Of a stretch of 18,838 nucleotides of DNA, positions 16,209-18,838 are shown piece after piece; the first letter of the stretch is position 1, and every line of letters begins with the position of its first letter. The DNA is from Casp-actino8 sp964614655 (GTDB lineage: Bacteria; Actinomycetota; Acidimicrobiia; Acidimicrobiales; Ilumatobacteraceae). A program made the position numbers and the translations under genes. The DNA lies in the NCBI GenBank assembly GCA_964614655.1, contig CAZTPF010000037.1, positions 1 to 18,838 on the forward strand, written 5' to 3'. The notes below the pieces were generated by a model that saw only the letters and a list, made by a program, of their open reading frames with translations, searched no databases and was not told the DNA's origin.

Positions 16209-16810
16209 AGCGTCGCCGTCACGATCATGCGTGCAACTCGCTCTCCACCGATCGAATCGAGTCGACCGTCGCGCCAGGGTTCGACTCGTCCATTCGCCGG
16301 ACAGTCCTCCCACCACACGCATTCCATCGTGCCGTCCGGTTCGCCGAGGAGACGGCGCGTGTCGACCACGACCACGTCGCGTCCGTCGAGAGCCGAGACG
16401 ATCACCTCGTCGTCGGTCGGAAGGTGAACGACGATCACCCGACGATCTCCGGCCCGTTCCACCACCTGATCGACCGCGTCACCGAGATCGCAGCCGACCG
16501 GCGACTCGGCCCACACGACGAGTCGCGTACTTTCGGGACGCAGTTCGTCGAGAAGATCGGGAATCGAGCACCAATCGAGGGGGCGTGGGGTTCGCTGAAC
16601 ACGGAACCCCTCCTCGCGGAGTCGTCGGTCGATCGACTGGTCGGCGGCCGAGAGTCCGCTCCCGATCACGAGCTCGACGTCGACGTCGGTCGGGCGGCTG
16701 GTCAGAGCCGGCCACCACCAGACCAGGAGACCGAGCGCCACCGTCGCAACGATCACGACAGTCGCGAGAATCGACCGGGGTCGGGAGTCCCGCAGTCCGC
16801 CCGTCGTCAT
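16205..16810 (-). CDS. Membrane-anchored, degenerate SGNH-hydrolase-like protein
   Basis: A 201-residue protein with one N-terminal membrane helix (about 14-33, VIVATVALGLLVWWW) and an outward soluble domain. I do not recognise a clear family. The layout resembles SGNH hydrolase/acetylesterase domains linked to surface polysaccharides: a strand ending IGSG (49-52) where GDS is expected, a LVVWAESP strand, and a C-terminal DGRLDSIGGERVARMIV (181-197) where DGxH plus helix is expected. If that alignment is right, the nucleophile Ser and the catalytic His are replaced by Gly52 and Leu184, so the domain would be inactive. The start at ATG 16810 places the helix near the N-terminus; an open extension to 16939 would run into the divergent gene. 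It is the first gene of the leftward arm, overlapping GT4 by four bases. Confidence 0.6.
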   Translation of the reverse strand: MTTGGLRDSRPRSILATVVIVATVALGLLVWWWPALTSRPTDVDVELVIGSGLSAADQSIDRRLREEGFRVQRTPRPLDWCSIPDLLDELRPESTRLVVWAESPVGCDLGDAVDQVVERAGDRRVIVVHLPTDDEVIVSALDGRDVVVVDTRRLLGEPDGTMECVWWEDCPANGRVEPWRDGRLDSIGGERVARMIVTATL

Positions 16811-16922
16811 CTGGGCGACGGTACCAAACGTCGGAGAGTCCGGACCGCCAGAGCCGTCGAATCTAGGATCGGTCGACGCCGTCCGGCGGTCTTCACCATG
16901 TTTTCTCCATGACGTCTTCGCC
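16811..16922. promoter_or_regulatory. Divergent promoter region between the two glycan transcription units
   Basis: These 112 bases lie between divergent genes. On the - strand TACCGT (16823-16818) ends 7 bases before the ATG at 16810, spacing that fits a -10 element of a leaderless transcript. On the + strand TAGGAT (16864-16869) is a possible -10 for the GT39-like gene. No good -35 element or Shine-Dalgarno sequence is visible for either gene. Two short nested open frames (see next feature) fall in the presumed leader of the + gene. All of this is by eye. Confidence 0.3.
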
Positions 16923-16926
16923 ATGA
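16898..16926 (+). promoter_or_regulatory. Two tandem mini-ORFs chained by ATGA overlaps into the GT39-like start
   Basis: ATG TTT TCT CCA TGA (16898-16912) and ATG ACG TCT TCG CCA TGA (16909-16926) are two complete minimal reading frames. The stop of the first overlaps the start of the second (ATGA at 16909-16912). The stop of the second overlaps the ATG of the GT39-like gene (ATGA at 16923-16926). This could be a translational leader, or a chance product of a repeated CCATG motif. There is no Shine-Dalgarno sequence. Confidence 0.3.
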
Positions 16927-18838
16927 CCGACCGAACCACCCCGCGCCTTCAGGGCAACCGGCATCCCGCCTGGATCGCGTCCGCCATCGTGGCTCTGACC
17001 CTCCCTTTCGTTCGCCTCGGCGGCCTGAGAGGCGATTGGCCCGACTGGGTGATCCACATCAGAGCCCTTCCCCTCGCCGTCCTGGCCTGGTTCGTCGGCG
17101 ACCGACTCACGCGTGTCGGCCACCGACTCGCCGTCGCGTTCGGGATGTGGTTCGTCGTCGCCACGGTGATCCTCGTCGCACATCCGCAGGGATCGGACGC
17201 GCCGGTGTCGCTCATTGTCTTCGGACTCGGCGACGGCTGGCCGGGGGCGTCGATCGGTCCCCTCTACGCGGCGATCACCGTCGCACTTCTCGTCGTCTCA
17301 CGACTCGAGCGCTCAGGTCGTCGACTCCCCCGACTCGGTCGGCCGACCGGGCCGCTTCTCGCTCTCACTCTCGCCGGACCGCTTTTCGGCGATGCGGCCG
17401 TCGACGTCATCGGACGCCAACACGTCGAACGGGTCGACGTGTTGCGCGGCGAGATCACGGCGTTCGACGGACCGATCCTCCCGACGGCCGTCTGGAGCAT
17501 CATCTTGGCGACAGCGATCGCAGTTCTGGTACTGGCCGTCGGCTCGGTCGCCGTTCGACACCTGCTGCGTCGCGTGCTTCCGCCTCTGACTTTCTTTCAC
17601 CGCGCCACGGTGGTGGCCGCTGGCGCCTTCGTCGTGCGGTTCGCGACGTTGCTCACCGTCGCTCCCACCCGAACCGACGGCGGCGATCCACTCTTCTACC
17701 ACTCGACCGCCAACATCCTCGCCCGTGGCGGCGGCTTCCCCGAGCCCTTGAATTTCATCGCACACGAGGACTGGATCGCCAGTGCGCTGCACGGGCCCCT
17801 TTATCCGATCGTTCTCTCGTTCTCGTCGCGATTCGGAGGATCCACCTACGTCGATCACAAGATTCTCTCGCTCCTCATCGGCACGGCAGTAGTGGTCGTG
17901 ACCATGCTCGTCGCTCGGCGAGTCGCTCCACCCGAACGATCCGAGACGATCGCCTTGATCGCCGGCGGCCTGGCCGCGATCTACCCCAACCTCTGGCTGG
18001 TCGACGGTGTCCTCTTCCCCGAAGGCCTGATGGCTCTTTGCACCCTCCTCGTCGTCCTCTTCGCGTACCGCTGGCGCGAACGCCCAGCCGTCGTGTGGGC
18101 ACTCGCCATGGGTGCGATGACGGCACTGGCGGCGCTGACCCGCGGCGAAGGACTGCTCCTTTCCGTGCTCGTGATCACCCCGTGGATCCTTCTCCGGCGA
18201 GAACTGCCCTGGCGGCGTCGAATCTTTCAACTCGGCGCGGCGGCCCTCGCCTGCATTCTGGTGTTGGCCCCCTGGACGTTGCGAAATCTTCGTTCGTTCG
18301 ACGATTTCGTACCGCTGTCGACCAACGGCAACGAACTCTTCGTGTACGCGAACTGCGACGACACCTACAGCGGCAGCTTCCTCGGCTTCTGGCAATGGGA
18401 CTGCCAGCAACGCCTTCGCGACCAGGGAATCGACGGGACCGGTGACGAGGCGGCCAAAGCTCTCTTCTGGCGCGAAGTGGGTCTCGACTACGCACGAGAG
18501 AACGCGTCGCAACTGCCCAAGGTGATCACCGCCCGCGTCCTTCGACAGTGGGACCTGTTCCGGCCGTGGCAGAACGCCGATCTCGCACCGGTCGAAGGAC
18601 GGAACCGCAACGCCGCCCGCGCCGGGCTCGTGATGTACTACGGGCTGGTCGCCGGTTCGGCGGTCGGCGTCGTGACGTTGCGCCGTCGACGTCGACCCAT
18701 GCTTCCCCTTCTCGCCCAGATCGTGAGCGTGACGCTGACGGCCGCCTACGCCTATGGCACGACACGCTTCCGCGTGCCGGCCGAGCCGGTTCTGTGCATC
18801 CTGGCCGCCGTGGGATTCGTCGCCGTGGCACCTCACGT
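16923..18838 (+). CDS. GT39-like (GT-C) membrane glycosyltransferase with N-terminal extension (3' partial)
   Basis: The frame is open from the ATG at 16923 to the window end with no stop: 638 codons plus two bases. The catalytic-type core begins near residue 230 with RTDGGDPLFYHSTANILARG (Asp252, Asp255 in the first outer loop) and HGPLYPIVLSF, the usual pattern of ArnT/GT39-like enzymes that use lipid-linked sugars. LAALTRGEGLL, APWTLRNLRSFDDFVPLS and a Cys-containing ANCDDTYSG loop follow, as in actinobacterial GT39-like proteins. About 220 residues with several membrane segments precede this core and are not explained by the family. No Shine-Dalgarno sequence is seen; two mini-ORFs overlap its start. 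It is transcribed away from the leftward arm. Sugar and acceptor are unknown. Confidence 0.82.
   Translation, partial: MTDRTTPRLQGNRHPAWIASAIVALTLPFVRLGGLRGDWPDWVIHIRALPLAVLAWFVGDRLTRVGHRLAVAFGMWFVVATVILVAHPQGSDAPVSLIVFGLGDGWPGASIGPLYAAITVALLVVSRLERSGRRLPRLGRPTGPLLALTLAGPLFGDAAVDVIGRQHVERVDVLRGEITAFDGPILPTAVWSIILATAIAVLVLAVGSVAVRHLLRRVLPPLTFFHRATVVAAGAFVVRFATLLTVAPTRTDGGDPLFYHSTANILARGGGFPEPLNFIAHEDWIASALHGPLYPIVLSFSSRFGGSTYVDHKILSLLIGTAVVVVTMLVARRVAPPERSETIALIAGGLAAIYPNLWLVDGVLFPEGLMALCTLLVVLFAYRWRERPAVVWALAMGAMTALAALTRGEGLLLSVLVITPWILLRRELPWRRRIFQLGAAALACILVLAPWTLRNLRSFDDFVPLSTNGNELFVYANCDDTYSGSFLGFWQWDCQQRLRDQGIDGTGDEAAKALFWREVGLDYARENASQLPKVITARVLRQWDLFRPWQNADLAPVEGRNRNAARAGLVMYYGLVAGSAVGVVTLRRRRRPMLPLLAQIVSVTLTAAYAYGTTRFRVPAEPVLCILAAVGFVAVAPH

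Noticed and set aside
16209..16322. Extending the GT4 gene upstream to 16322
   Set aside because: This segment lies inside the SGNH-like gene, and the ATG at 16208 forms a standard ATGA overlap with its stop.
16811..16939. Extending the SGNH-like protein upstream to 16939
   Set aside because: The extension would overlap the start of the divergent GT39-like gene and would put the anchor helix about 55 residues from the N-terminus. The 16810 start gives a normal anchor position.
16923..17620. N-terminal part of the GT39-like protein as a fused OafA-type acyltransferase domain
   Set aside because: Considered because of the neighbouring SGNH-like protein, but I could not find the acyltransferase His motif or helix pattern.
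17313..18836. 507-residue open frame on the - strand
   Set aside because: It is antisense to the GT39-like gene, whose + frame has clear family motifs. The antisense protein is hydrophilic, of shadow-type composition, with no motif.
1..18838. CRISPR arrays, tRNA or rRNA genes, insertion sequences, intrinsic terminators
   Set aside because: I saw no regular repeats, RNA gene hallmarks, transposase motifs or hairpins followed by T runs. Most gene junctions overlap or abut.

Overview
The window looks like a high-GC actinomycete chromosome. The supporting signs are GTG starts, almost no intergenic space, many ATGA/GTGA/TGATG start-stop overlaps, Arg/Asp/Val-rich proteins, lipoprotein and transporter styles typical of Actinomycetota, and an AftD-type arabinosyltransferase homologue. 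My best guess is an uncultured or draft-assembled member of the Acidimicrobiia or a related lineage, but this is inference only, because there is no rRNA or other taxonomic marker. A run of exactly 100 N at 2677-2776 marks a scaffold gap, so the assembly is draft quality.

Region 1 (1-5651, + strand) is a complete peptide/opine-type ABC importer operon: a family 5 lipoprotein binding protein (5' end off the window), a DppB-like permease, the gap, a DppC-like permease, and two ATPases (DppD-like and DppF-like). The gap hides the end of the first permease and the start of the second, and reading through it gives a false 601-residue fusion. The ATPase genes are coupled by TGATG overlaps. Immediately after it, with no spacer, a crotonase-superfamily gene (5652-6461, - strand) converges. 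It lacks both glutamates of classical enoyl-CoA hydratases.

Region 2 (6539-18838) is a block of eight genes, seven of them glycosyltransferase-type and one a membrane-anchored SGNH-like protein. A rightward arm carries a PIG-V-like GT-C mannosyltransferase, a 1348-residue AftD-like GT-C enzyme with two discoidin-like lobes, and a GT2 enzyme. These three are linked by 4-base GTGA overlaps. A leftward arm starts at 16810 and carries the SGNH-like protein, a GT4 enzyme, a novel GT-C-like membrane protein and a polyprenol-phosphate-mannose synthase-like GT2. The arms meet tail to tail with a 23-base overlap of the two GT2 genes. A further GT39-like membrane glycosyltransferase starts divergently at 16923 and runs off the window end.

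Read together, cytoplasmic GT2 enzymes probably make polyprenyl-phosphate sugars, the GT4 enzyme probably uses a nucleotide sugar on an inner-leaflet acceptor, and four multi-spanning GT-C-type proteins probably add sugars on the outer face. This is a plausible arabinan/mannan-like surface glycan or lipoglycan assembly locus. The chemistry of the product cannot be read from the sequence. I saw no RNA genes, CRISPR arrays, insertion sequences or convincing intrinsic terminators, and there is no gene-free stretch over 300 bases.
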